36,977 nt of DNA from MTP4 sp9310u. GTDB lineage: Archaea; Halobacteriota; Methanosarcinia; Methanosarcinales; Methanosarcinaceae. Below, piece after piece: positions 17,720 through 25,579 of the stretch. The stretch covers positions 1 to 36,977 of the forward strand of contig DAOUSW010000021.1 of NCBI GenBank assembly GCA_030627005.1, given 5' to 3'. Position 1 is the stretch's first letter. Each line of letters begins with the position of its first letter. The notes below the pieces were generated by a model. The model was not told the origin of the DNA. It saw nothing but the letters and a program-made list of their open reading frames with translations, and did not search any database. A program made the position numbers and the translations under genes.

Positions 17720-20236
17720 ATGACTGCTGAAAGCAAGAGTCCAAAAAAGTTGCTTGAAAGCCTTCCGTATTTTGTGGGGATCGTTATTTCATTTCTTGTT
17801 GCTCTCCACATCAGAACCCTCCCGAAGGCTGGTGTGTTTCTTTCGAACGGATTTGTGAGGTTTGGGGGAAATGACCCCTGGTACCATCTTCGAAATGTTG
17901 AGTCCATTCTCCACCATTTCCCGAATATGCTCTGGTTCGATGCTTATACACATTATCCTTTCGGGACGAACCAGGTATTCGCTCCCTTATTCGACATGTT
18001 TCTGGCTTCGGTTATATGGGTGCTTGGCGGAGGGAATCCGGATCAGGACCTGATCTATAATGTGTCCGCATACTATCCGGCATTCCTCGGAGCCCTGGTG
18101 CTGGTCCCCACATACTATGCGGCAAAATGGATATTCAATGACAGAAGAGTGGGTCTTCTTTCCATATTCATTCTTGCGGTCCTTCCGGGACAGTTCCTGT
18201 CCCGTTCAATGATAGGTTTTAATGACCATCATATTGCAGAAACTCTTCTGAGTACGGTTACTGCGATGTTTTTCATAATGGCGCTGAATAAAGCAGGCAA
18301 ATATGATGTTTCTTTTGAAAAAATTAAGAACAAGGACTTTGATTCCTTAAAGGGTATTCTCCCCTACCTTTTGCTAACCGGAATTTTTCTTGGAGCCTAT
18401 GCTCTTGCCTGGAAAGGTGCACTTTTCTTTGCCTTTATCCTGGGTGTATACATAGCAATTCAACACGTCCTTGACCATATGAAGGGTAAACCTACTGATT
18501 ATGTGGCGATTTCCGGGATGGTTATTTTTGCTGTTGCTTTTTTCATAGTGATGCTGACCCCTTATCTCGGGGGCACCAAGTCGATGTACATGAAAGGGCT
18601 GCTGGCTGGATTTTTTGCTTATCCTATCCTCACGGGCATCTCTGTTTTTATGAATAATAAGAAGCTTCCGAAATACTATTATCCCCTTACGCTTGGAGTG
18701 CTATTTGTTGCCGGAATCGGGCTGGCCAAAATCATATCCCCTTCTATCTTTGCACTGATCATGTCCGTTTTCAGTTATTTCCTGAGGACCGGCGGTGCAC
18801 TTACGATTGCCGAAGCCTCTCCATTCTTCAGCAGAGGCGGGTTAGAACAGCTCTATGCCCAGTTTGCATATGGTGGATACGTTGTGTTCCTCGGGCTTGC
18901 GCTGCTTGTCTATGAAATCTACAAAAGAAATGGGCAGGAAAAAACCTTCCTGCTTGTCTGGACTCTGATGATTTTCTGGGCAATGCTTCAGCAGAACCGT
19001 TTTGCGTACTACTTTTCGGTTAATGTCGCCATCCTTTCTGCCTATTTTGCAATCTGGATTGCGGACTCTGTCGGTTTGAAATCCCTTTCTGAGGATTTCA
19101 AAGCAAAAGTAAAAACCGTTGCAGAAATTCCTGACTTTGTCCGGAAAAACCTGAGCGCAAAAAAAGCTTTTTCAATAGTTGTGCTTCTGGTTTCTGCGCT
19201 TGTCCTCATCGTCCCAAGCTATGGTCTTGCCATGGAATACACTAAGGGAACAGGTGGTCCCAACGGCCCCTGGATCGAAGCAACTCTCTGGCTAAACTCC
19301 AACACTCCTGACCCTGGCCTTGACTACTATGAAAACTATGAAATTCCTGCAGATGGGGAACTCTATTCCTACCCTGACTCTGCCTACGGTGTAATGTCCT
19401 GGTGGGACTACGGCCACTGGATCGAAGTAATCGGGCACCGGATTCCTAATGCAAATCCCTTCCAGCAGGGGGTCGGTGGCCGCAGGAACAGCCTTGAAGA
19501 AGAGAATCAGCCGGGAGCTTCCACTTTCTTCACAGCCCAGTCTGAAGAAGAAGCAACAGCAGTCCTGGAAGCTATCCACCCTGACCCCGATAAAGCTGCA
19601 GCTCGCTACATCGTCTCGGACGTGGAGATGGCCACAGGCAAGTTCTATGCGATGACTGCCTGGACCCTGGACTCCGAGGACTACTACGAATCGACCTTTA
19701 CAGGAAATGGGTACCAGACCCTGCCGGCAATGCGCTACTACAATTCCATGGAAGCCAGGCTCCACCTCTTTGATGGGACCGGGCTTGAGCAGTACCGCCT
19801 GGTCCATGAGACCTGGGCAGGGCAGACAGCTGAATTAGGGTACAAGCAGGTGTTCAATTATCTCTATCTCACTCAGCTTGCTGCGGATGACCCCCGAGGC
19901 AAACTCGCCGAGGAGGACACCGGCTACGTGAAGATTTTCGAATACGTAAAAGGTGCAAAAATAAGCGGAACTGCTTCCCCGAATGAGAAGGTCACGATAA
20001 ACACAATCATTATTACAGGGCAGGGCAGGGACTTTGAATATTCCCAGTCCACAACTGCGGATGCGGAAAGCAGGTACGAGTTCACAGTGCCTTACTCAAC
20101 CAAAGGTCCGATTTCCGGGGAGACCCAATTTGACACAGCTCCGGTCAGGCCTTATCTTGTCAGTTACGGAAGTACGACAAAAGAAGTAGGGGTCAGTGAA
20201 GAAGCTGTGTTGAATGGGGAAGAGATTAAGGTTTGA
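17720..20236 (+). CDS. aglB: oligosaccharyltransferase AglB (STT3 family)
   Basis: About 838 aa. Transfers the lipid-linked glycan onto Asn of N-x-S/T sequons at the outer membrane face, here probably S-layer and secreted proteins. Some thirteen hydrophobic segments fill the first 500 residues. The first external loop has GGNDPWYHLRNVE (DxD-like metal site), with FNDHHIAETLLS in a later loop. The soluble domain carries the catalytic-family motif WWDYGHW (W561-G565) and a DK-type DVEMATGKFYAM motif. The ATG at 17720 is used; a GTG at 17711 is possible. It is the last gene of the glycan locus, after precursor, flippase and transferase genes. Confidence 0.95.
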   Translation: MTAESKSPKKLLESLPYFVGIVISFLVALHIRTLPKAGVFLSNGFVRFGGNDPWYHLRNVESILHHFPNMLWFDAYTHYPFGTNQVFAPLFDMFLASVIWVLGGGNPDQDLIYNVSAYYPAFLGALVLVPTYYAAKWIFNDRRVGLLSIFILAVLPGQFLSRSMIGFNDHHIAETLLSTVTAMFFIMALNKAGKYDVSFEKIKNKDFDSLKGILPYLLLTGIFLGAYALAWKGALFFAFILGVYIAIQHVLDHMKGKPTDYVAISGMVIFAVAFFIVMLTPYLGGTKSMYMKGLLAGFFAYPILTGISVFMNNKKLPKYYYPLTLGVLFVAGIGLAKIISPSIFALIMSVFSYFLRTGGALTIAEASPFFSRGGLEQLYAQFAYGGYVVFLGLALLVYEIYKRNGQEKTFLLVWTLMIFWAMLQQNRFAYYFSVNVAILSAYFAIWIADSVGLKSLSEDFKAKVKTVAEIPDFVRKNLSAKKAFSIVVLLVSALVLIVPSYGLAMEYTKGTGGPNGPWIEATLWLNSNTPDPGLDYYENYEIPADGELYSYPDSAYGVMSWWDYGHWIEVIGHRIPNANPFQQGVGGRRNSLEEENQPGASTFFTAQSEEEATAVLEAIHPDPDKAAARYIVSDVEMATGKFYAMTAWTLDSEDYYESTFTGNGYQTLPAMRYYNSMEARLHLFDGTGLEQYRLVHETWAGQTAELGYKQVFNYLYLTQLAADDPRGKLAEEDTGYVKIFEYVKGAKISGTASPNEKVTINTIIITGQGRDFEYSQSTTADAESRYEFTVPYSTKGPISGETQFDTAPVRPYLVSYGSTTKEVGVSEEAVLNGEEIKV

Positions 20237-20245
20237 ACGCACTTT

Positions 20246-20345
20246 CTGTGCGTTTACTTTTCTTTCTTTTTCCTGCTTTTTTTCTTTTTTCAGCAGTCTT
20301 TTCTTCTTCTTGCCGTTTTTCTTTTTTCAGTATTTTTTTCCGGAC
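20246..20345 (+). terminator. poly-T terminator region after aglB
   Basis: Repeated T5-T7 runs follow the aglB stop, including tttttttc and cttttttcag. Oligo-T tracts without a stem are the usual archaeal termination signal. Confidence 0.55.
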
Positions 20346-20453
20346 TTTACCTTTTGCTTTTTCCTGGCACTTCTCTCCCAAATTTCCCGTTGAGCCCTTG
20401 TTTTCCGCTACTTACATATACCATTAAAAAAACCTACATGCCAGGTGAATACT

Positions 20454-20960
20454 ATGGAAAACCCTATCAAAGGCCGAGTCTGGATTTTCGGGGCCGATGT
20501 CGATACCGATGTTATCATCCCCGGGAAATACCTGCGGACCAAGGACACGCAGGTCTTTGCGGCCCATGCCATGGAAGGTATTGCCCCCGAATTCGCTAAA
20601 AATGTGAAGTCTGGAGACATAATTGTTGCGGGAAACAACTTCGGGTGCGGCTCGTCACGGGAACAGGCCCCGCTTGCCCTGAAATATGCCGGTGTGGCCT
20701 GCATTGTCGCAAAGTCCTTTGCAAGGATCTTTTTCAGGAACGCCATCAATGTGGGGCTGCCCCTGATGGAAGCGGATGTCGTGTGCCAGGAAGGGGATAA
20801 GATCGAGGTCGACCTGCTCAAAGGCGAGGTCTCCGTTCCGGGCAAGGGCACATTCGAAGGGAACAAACTCCCTGATTTCCTGCTCGAAATCCTTACCGAT
20901 GGGGGGCTTGTTGCGCACAGGAAGAAGCTTCAGAGCCAGGAAGTGGAGAAGGAAAACTGA
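20454..20960 (+). CDS. aksE: homoaconitase / isopropylmalate isomerase-type small subunit
   Basis: A 168-aa swivelling (LeuD-like) subunit that works with a separate [4Fe-4S] large subunit, not in this window. WIFGADVDTDVIIPGKYLRT (residues 10-29) and NFGCGSSREQAPLAL are the family motifs. The loop at residues 26-29 is YLRT. As I recall from work on Methanocaldococcus, YLRT marks the homoaconitase of the 2-oxosuberate (coenzyme B) pathway, while YLVY-type loops mark isopropylmalate isomerase. An AksF-like dehydrogenase lies three genes away. The ATG at 20454 has AGGTGA five bases upstream, which favours it over the GTG at 20445. Leucine biosynthesis remains possible. Confidence 0.8.
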   Translation: MENPIKGRVWIFGADVDTDVIIPGKYLRTKDTQVFAAHAMEGIAPEFAKNVKSGDIIVAGNNFGCGSSREQAPLALKYAGVACIVAKSFARIFFRNAINVGLPLMEADVVCQEGDKIEVDLLKGEVSVPGKGTFEGNKLPDFLLEILTDGGLVAHRKKLQSQEVEKEN

Positions 20961-21044
20961 AGTAGCATTGCGTAAACTGAAGATAACCGAAGGAAAAACG
21001 GGTTAAAAACCTGAATTTGAAGATTCTAATCTGGAGCAATTCAT

Positions 21045-21905
21045 ATGATCTTTCCCGACGAGTACAAGTGCGTGGGTGTATCAAAAGCCCTCCCAGAGGG
21101 CGTGGAAGAGCCCATTTATTTCCTGACAGAGTACCTGATCGTTGAAAAAGAGGACATCAAGTCCGGAAGTACTGAATACTCTGTCTACTACGTGAAGAAA
21201 AGTGGAAATGAGCTGCTCAGAAAGGTTGAATCCCTTGAGTTAATAGCCTCCGGAGAAGAGGTGGTCAGGTACGAAAAGGAACTGAACATAAAGGACCGCA
21301 CTCTCCTGATCGAAACCGCCTCAAAACTCTGCACCGGAAAGGTAAATACCGTTATTTTTACCGGTGTGGACAGGCACGTAACAATTGTCCATGCCCCTGA
21401 TCCCTCAGTCATCCTTGAAATCGAGGTCCTGGATGTTGCTCCTCCAACTCCTTCCTGGCTTTCCCAGGTTGTGCGGAGGCTTGAAGCCAGCGGGATTTTC
21501 GGGGATCTTCAGATCCGTTTCACGGAAAACACGGTCGACTTAAGGCAGTTCGAAGGGGAAAATACGGTTTTTCCCTGCAGTTCCTCGGGGCTTGAAGGAA
21601 AATGCCTTGACTCGGACGTGCTCTGCGAAAACGGGCACCTGCTTGTGGGCTGTGAGATCTCGAAGTCTCTTTTCGAGATGCGCTTTCCGGAACTTGAGTA
21701 TTCCTTCGTGAATATCTGTCCCTTCAAGTCCGAAATAGTAGTGCCCACAAAGCTCTTCATCACCCGCTGTTGCAGGTCCGAAAAATCGGGGCTTGTCAAC
21801 ATCAACGGCTTTGAGGGGGCGGTTGTGCACTGGGGAGCTTCGGAATATCAGGTTTCGGAAGCTATCCGGAAGCTCGTAAACAGGTTCAGGGACAAAGAGC
21901 TTTAA
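21045..21905 (+). CDS. conserved archaeal protein of unknown function
   Basis: A 286-aa soluble protein that I do not recognise with confidence. It may belong to a DUF shared with haloarchaea (DUF7714 comes to mind but is unverified). It has no signal peptide or membrane helix. The N-terminal third is charged (YFLTEYLIVEKEDI). The middle has VIFTGVDRHVTIVHAPDPSV, and the C-terminal third holds several Cys, including FPCSSSGLEGKC, VNICPFK and FITRCCRSEKSG, which could bind metal or form disulfides. The ATG has GGAG eight bases upstream. It sits between aksE and mntP on the same strand with gaps of 84 and 156 bp, so cotranscription is plausible, but no function follows from that. Confidence 0.75.
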   Translation: MIFPDEYKCVGVSKALPEGVEEPIYFLTEYLIVEKEDIKSGSTEYSVYYVKKSGNELLRKVESLELIASGEEVVRYEKELNIKDRTLLIETASKLCTGKVNTVIFTGVDRHVTIVHAPDPSVILEIEVLDVAPPTPSWLSQVVRRLEASGIFGDLQIRFTENTVDLRQFEGENTVFPCSSSGLEGKCLDSDVLCENGHLLVGCEISKSLFEMRFPELEYSFVNICPFKSEIVVPTKLFITRCCRSEKSGLVNINGFEGAVVHWGASEYQVSEAIRKLVNRFRDKEL

Positions 21906-22061
21906 ACAAAACTATCATTCCGGAACTCATTCTTGGCGGATCACAGGTCTCTGATTGAGTCCGGGTTCCTGATGAAATGTCTGGCTGAGTGTCATCCTCT
22001 GAGTATCATCCTCTGAGTATTCGAGCAAAATTTCATTTCAAAACGATATGGAGTACATTCA

Positions 22062-22622
22062 ATGTCCTTTCTTACAAACTTCCTTCTAGCTCTCGGGCTT
22101 GCCATGGATGCATTTGCAGTATCCGTGTCCAGCGGCTCTACTGTACGGCCTTTTCGGCTAAATGATGCCCTGAAAATGGCGGTTTTTTTCGGGGGCTTCC
22201 AGGCCTTCATGCCGGTGCTGGGTTGGGTCGGGGGAAGTGCGGTAAGTGGCTTTCTCTCGGAGTATGCTCCCTGGATCGCTTTTTCGCTTCTGGCTTTTAT
22301 CGGAGGCAAAATGATACACGAGGCCCTTTACGGGGACCCGGACGGGAAGGTAAGTTCCCTCAGTTATTCCGTGCTTTTCCTGCTTGCCGTGGCAACAAGC
22401 ATTGACGCTCTTGCGGTCGGGATCAGCTTTGCGTTTTTGGACACTCCGATTCTCGAACCTGTAATTATCATAGGCTGTGTGACTTTTTTCATGTCCTTTT
22501 GGGGGGCTATCCTGGGGCACAGGATAGGGCATTTCTTTGAAAGTGAGGTTGAAATCCTGGGTGGGCTCATCCTGATAGCGCTTGGCGTGAAAATCCTTGC
22601 CGAACACCTGCTCTGGATCTGA
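22062..22622 (+). CDS. mntP: manganese efflux pump MntP
   Basis: A 186-aa small membrane protein with six predicted helices made of two related halves. Conserved acidic helix motifs appear twice: ALGLAMDAFAVSVSSG near the N-terminus and ATSIDALAVGISFAF in the second half, as in the MntP (formerly DUF204) family that exports Mn2+. The length is typical. GGAG lies eight bases before the ATG. The nearby redox-defence cluster makes manganese homeostasis a sensible neighbour, but they are not in one operon. Confidence 0.9.
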   Translation: MSFLTNFLLALGLAMDAFAVSVSSGSTVRPFRLNDALKMAVFFGGFQAFMPVLGWVGGSAVSGFLSEYAPWIAFSLLAFIGGKMIHEALYGDPDGKVSSLSYSVLFLLAVATSIDALAVGISFAFLDTPILEPVIIIGCVTFFMSFWGAILGHRIGHFFESEVEILGGLILIALGVKILAEHLLWI

Positions 22623-22676
22623 TGCGGGTTCGTCAGGTTCATATACTTTCTCGCAGTCTCAATCTTTGAGGTGAGG

Positions 22677-23669
22677 ATGACGAAACTTGCGGTAATAGAA
22701 GGTGACGGAGTAGGAAGGGAAGTGATTCCTGCAGCCCTGGAAGTCCTGGACGTTTTCGGGCTCGAAATTGAAAAAGTGCCCCTGGAACTCGGATATGCCC
22801 GTTGGGAGCGGACCGGGACTGCGATGTCGGAGGAGGACATCGAGACCATAAAGGGCTGCGATGCGGTCCTGTTCGGGGCTATCACCACGGTGCCTGACCC
22901 GAACTATAAGAGCATCCTGCTGACTATCCGGAAAGAACTGGACCTCTATGCCAATGTCCGGCCTATAAAACCCCTGCCTGGAGTTACGGGTGTGACCGGC
23001 AGGAGTGATTTTGATTTTGTGATTGTCCGGGAAAATACGGAAGGACTCTATTCGGGAATTGAGGAGATCCATGAGGATTTTTCCACCACCCAGAGGCTTG
23101 TCACCCGGAAAGGTTCCGAAAGGATTGCGGAATACGCCTGCAAACTTGCAAAAGAGAGGAAGAACCGGCTGACCATTGTCCACAAGTCAAATGTCCTTAA
23201 ATCCGACAAACTTTTCCTGGACGTCTGCCGGGAGACCGCCAGTGCCCGGGGAGTTGAGTCCAATGACATGCTCGTGGATGCTATGGCTTACAGCCTCATG
23301 ATGCGCCCCGAGAATTACGACGTCGTGGTCACAACCAACCTCTTCGGGGACATCCTGAGCGACATGTCCGGGGCTCTGGTGGGAAGCCTGGGGCTACTGC
23401 CAAGCGCAAACATAGGCTCAAAGTACGCCTTTTTCGAGCCCGTACACGGGAGCGCACCCGACATTGCAGGAAAGGGCATTGCAAATCCGATTGCTGCAAT
23501 TCTCTGCGTAAAGATGCTGCTTGAATGGATGGGAGAAAAAAGGGCTTCACTCATTGACGAGGCTATCGGCTATGTGCTTCAAAAGAAAATTATACCTCCC
23601 GACCTGGGTGGGAATTCCACCACCGCGGAGATCGGGCATGCGGTTGCAGAATACCTGAATAAGTTCTGA
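22677..23669 (+). CDS. aksF: isohomocitrate / 3-isopropylmalate dehydrogenase (AksF/LeuB family)
   Basis: A 330-aa NAD-dependent beta-decarboxylating dehydrogenase. Family landmarks are VIEGDGVGREVIPAA at the N-terminus, LDLYANVRPIKP for the substrate Arg, VIVRENTEGLYSGIE, the DAMAYSLMMRPENYDVVV region, and NLFGDILSDMSGALVGSLG with GSAPDIAGKG for the cofactor. With aksE nearby it probably acts in 2-oxosuberate synthesis for coenzyme B. Isopropylmalate as substrate cannot be excluded from sequence alone. The ATG at 22677 is within GAGGTGAGGATG; the GTG at 22671 lies inside the ribosome site. The last codons (LNKF and stop) are the first unit of a 19-bp tandem repeat. Confidence 0.82.
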   Translation: MTKLAVIEGDGVGREVIPAALEVLDVFGLEIEKVPLELGYARWERTGTAMSEEDIETIKGCDAVLFGAITTVPDPNYKSILLTIRKELDLYANVRPIKPLPGVTGVTGRSDFDFVIVRENTEGLYSGIEEIHEDFSTTQRLVTRKGSERIAEYACKLAKERKNRLTIVHKSNVLKSDKLFLDVCRETASARGVESNDMLVDAMAYSLMMRPENYDVVVTTNLFGDILSDMSGALVGSLGLLPSANIGSKYAFFEPVHGSAPDIAGKGIANPIAAILCVKMLLEWMGEKRASLIDEAIGYVLQKKIIPPDLGGNSTTAEIGHAVAEYLNKF

Positions 23670-23804
23670 TTGCCTGAATAAGTTCTGATTGCCTGAATAA
23701 GTTCTGTTGGCCTGAAGAAGCTTTGATTGCCTGAATAAATTCTGTTGGCCCGAAGAAGCTTTGATTGCCTGAATAAGTTTTGATTGCTTGAAGAAGCTCT
23801 GATC
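23653..23804 (+). repeat. eight 19-bp tandem repeats starting at the aksF stop
   Basis: The unit reads gcctgaataagttctgatt with variants. Units start at 23653, 23672, 23691, 23710, 23729, 23748, 23767 and 23786, all exactly 19 bp. Unit 1 covers the final aksF codons and its TGA. The others are non-coding on the plus strand and carry alternating AATAAG/AAGAAG variants. Confidence 0.9.
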
Positions 23805-23844
23805 AACGGTTCTTCGTTCCGATTGGTCCGTTTGCTCCGGTGAG

Positions 23845-24003
23845 TCAGATATTTTCTCCTGTCTGCAAAACTTCTTTTTTTCTTCCTCTTTCTTCAATTT
23901 CTGGCATCAATTCTGCAAAGCAGACTTCCTGGCTGGCTCTGAAGTTTTCAAACTGTTCGTAGTAATGAGTTCTTTGAACAAGTCCTTTAAAATATTCATC
24001 CAT
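23845..24003 (-). CDS. small protein A of a paralogous pair flanking the acetolactate decarboxylase gene
   Basis: A 52-aa ORF, not a family I recognise. It begins MDEYFKGLVQRTHYYEQFEN and ends with a charged tail (EERGKKEVLQTGENI); one Cys. The start has GGGGG eight bases upstream (AAAAGGGGGATAAGCCT before the ATG) and a TATA-like stretch further up, about 24040-24056. The first 22 residues align without gaps to the ORF at 25218-25352 (GLV-x-R-x2-YYEQFE-x-FR), which supports real translation of both. It is divergent from the decarboxylase gene, so they may share a control region. Confidence 0.6.
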   Translation of the reverse strand: MDEYFKGLVQRTHYYEQFENFRASQEVCFAELMPEIEERGRKKEVLQTGENI

Positions 24004-24211
24004 AGGCTTATCCCCCTTTTATACCCATAGAATTATAGTATCTTATATTTTATAAATATTTACCATCAGTAAGTATAAATCATATTCAGGTTTTTAATAC
24101 ATCTAAAGTTAAAATATTTAAGAAGAAACCTCTTTCAATCTTCCAATATTCCACTCTGTCATCTCCCTCACTCTATCATATTTACACTTTATCTTATCAT
24201 GAGGTTTGTAC
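24004..24211. promoter_or_regulatory. divergent control region of small protein A and acetolactate decarboxylase
   Basis: An AT-rich 208-bp region. On the minus strand a TTTATAAAATATAAG-like box (24040-24056) faces small protein A. On the plus strand TTAAAATATTTAAG (about 24110-24124) faces the decarboxylase and would give a leader of about 65 bases. Confidence 0.4.
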
Positions 24212-25063
24212 ATGAAAAAACACAGTTTTTTAATTTTAACAATAGTTTTCGTATCTCTTCTCCTCTCCGGATGTGCTGAATTTGATGGCGATACCGGGGA
24301 TGATGTGGGGGTCGAACTTTCGGGTGTTGATGAGTTTCTTCCGGAATCAGCTGGTTTGGGAAATGACGTCCTTTATCAGGTCTCCACTCTTGACGCCCTG
24401 CTCCAGAGTGTCTATGACGGCATTCTTCCTATCGAAGAACTTGAAACTCACGGGGATTTCGGGATCGGGACTTTCGACGGGCTCGAAGGGGAAATGCTTG
24501 CCCTTGACGGGGATTATTACCAGATAAAAACCGATGGGCTTGCCTACCCTGTTTCCGGGGAAATGACCACTCCTTTTGCCACGGTAACCTTCTTTGAAAC
24601 AGACGAGAGCTTCGGGCTGGAGGGGCCAATGAACCTCACGGAACTTGAAACCTTCCTGGACTCAAAGCTCCCTTCGGAAAACCTCTTCTACGCAGTCCGG
24701 GTTGAGGGGAACTTTTCCTTCATGAAGGCGCGAAGTGTTCCAAAGCAGGAAAGGCCGTATCCCAGGCTTGTGGACGTTGTCTCAACTCAGGCAGTCTTTG
24801 AATTTGAAAATATAAGCGGCACACTGGTAGGGTTCAGGGCTCCCGACTATGTGAAAGGAGTCAATGTGCCGGGCTACCATATTCACTTTATTACCACGGA
24901 CAGGAGTGCAGGAGGGCATGTCCTGGACTTTGAGCTTGAAGAAGGGGATGCCGCAGTTGACATAACCAGGGCTTTCTTCATGGAACTTCCTACCAGCGGC
25001 GACTTTTATGAAGTGGAACTGGGACAGGATCTTCAGTCTGATTTAGAAAGGGTTGAAAAGTAA
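24212..25063 (+). CDS. budA: acetolactate decarboxylase, lipoprotein form
   Basis: A 283-aa enzyme that converts acetolactate to acetoin. After a lipoprotein-type signal (FLILTIVFVSLLLSGC, lipobox Cys about residue 20) comes the ALDC fold with THGDFGIGTFDGLEGEM. The metal site is HIH plus a distant His: His223, His225 and His236. The 2- and 11-residue spacing equals that of the known zinc site in Bacillus ALDC as I recall it (194/196/207). GAGG lies seven bases before the ATG. Signal-bearing ALDC implies action outside the membrane, unexpected for a cytoplasmic metabolite. The two small paralogous ORFs on either side may be functionally linked. Confidence 0.87.
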   Translation: MKKHSFLILTIVFVSLLLSGCAEFDGDTGDDVGVELSGVDEFLPESAGLGNDVLYQVSTLDALLQSVYDGILPIEELETHGDFGIGTFDGLEGEMLALDGDYYQIKTDGLAYPVSGEMTTPFATVTFFETDESFGLEGPMNLTELETFLDSKLPSENLFYAVRVEGNFSFMKARSVPKQERPYPRLVDVVSTQAVFEFENISGTLVGFRAPDYVKGVNVPGYHIHFITTDRSAGGHVLDFELEEGDAAVDITRAFFMELPTSGDFYEVELGQDLQSDLERVEK

Positions 25064-25085
25064 GTTTTATGCTTTATTGAAGCTT

Positions 25086-25150
25086 TTCGGCTTTTTATCC
25101 CCCTGGCTTTTTCTTTTTATTTTCCCTCTTTTATTTTTTCCGGTTTCCTC
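25086..25150 (+). terminator. poly-T terminator region after acetolactate decarboxylase
   Basis: Successive T-runs (ctttttatc, ctttttctttttatttt, attttttcc) start about 25 bases after the stop, as expected for archaeal termination. Confidence 0.5.
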
Positions 25151-25217
25151 TCTTTTCCTCAGAATGCTCTCTGATACTTTTACCCCTGGTTTCCAATCAG
25201 GTTCTTATTTTGGAAGC

Positions 25218-25352
25218 TCAGGCAGGATATTTGAGTTCCGGTTCTGTTACCGGCATGTCCTGAAACTGCCTGGAAACATGGGTGTTTCTGAAGCTTTCAA
25301 ACTGTTCGTAGTACAGGGCGCGTTCGACCAATCCGTTGAATAACTCTTCCAT
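25218..25352 (-). CDS. small protein B of the paralogous pair
   Basis: A 44-aa ORF, family unknown. It opens MEELFNGLVERALYYEQFES and ends PELKYPA. Residues 1-22 match small protein A (23845-24003), and the DNA shares a 19-base identical stretch, tttcaaactgttcgtagta; beyond that the tails differ. GAGG lies eight bases upstream of the ATG. It is convergent with the decarboxylase gene, with stops 155 bp apart. The conserved head and diverged tail suggest duplicated small proteins under selection for the head. Confidence 0.55.
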   Translation of the reverse strand: MEELFNGLVERALYYEQFESFRNTHVSRQFQDMPVTEPELKYPA

Positions 25353-25579
25353 TGTTTTAACCTCAATACCTAAATTACTTCAGCACTTATTAAGCTCAGC
25401 CAAGCTGGGTGAAAGTATTATCCGGGGATCTTTGATGCTGGATTTAAGAGGGTATTGAAGCCTGTTGATACATCTGTTGATATGTCACATGTCTACTGAT
25501 GAGTCTACTGATGAGTCTAATAATGCTGAAAAATAGAATGTGGGTAATTTTTTATTGTAAAGTTCTTGACTGTATTATT

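Noticed and set aside
23547..23897. A 116-aa minus-strand ORF with a repeated NLFRQSKL-like pattern
   Set aside because: It is the reverse translation of the 19-bp repeat array at the aksF end and only looks protein-like because of the period.
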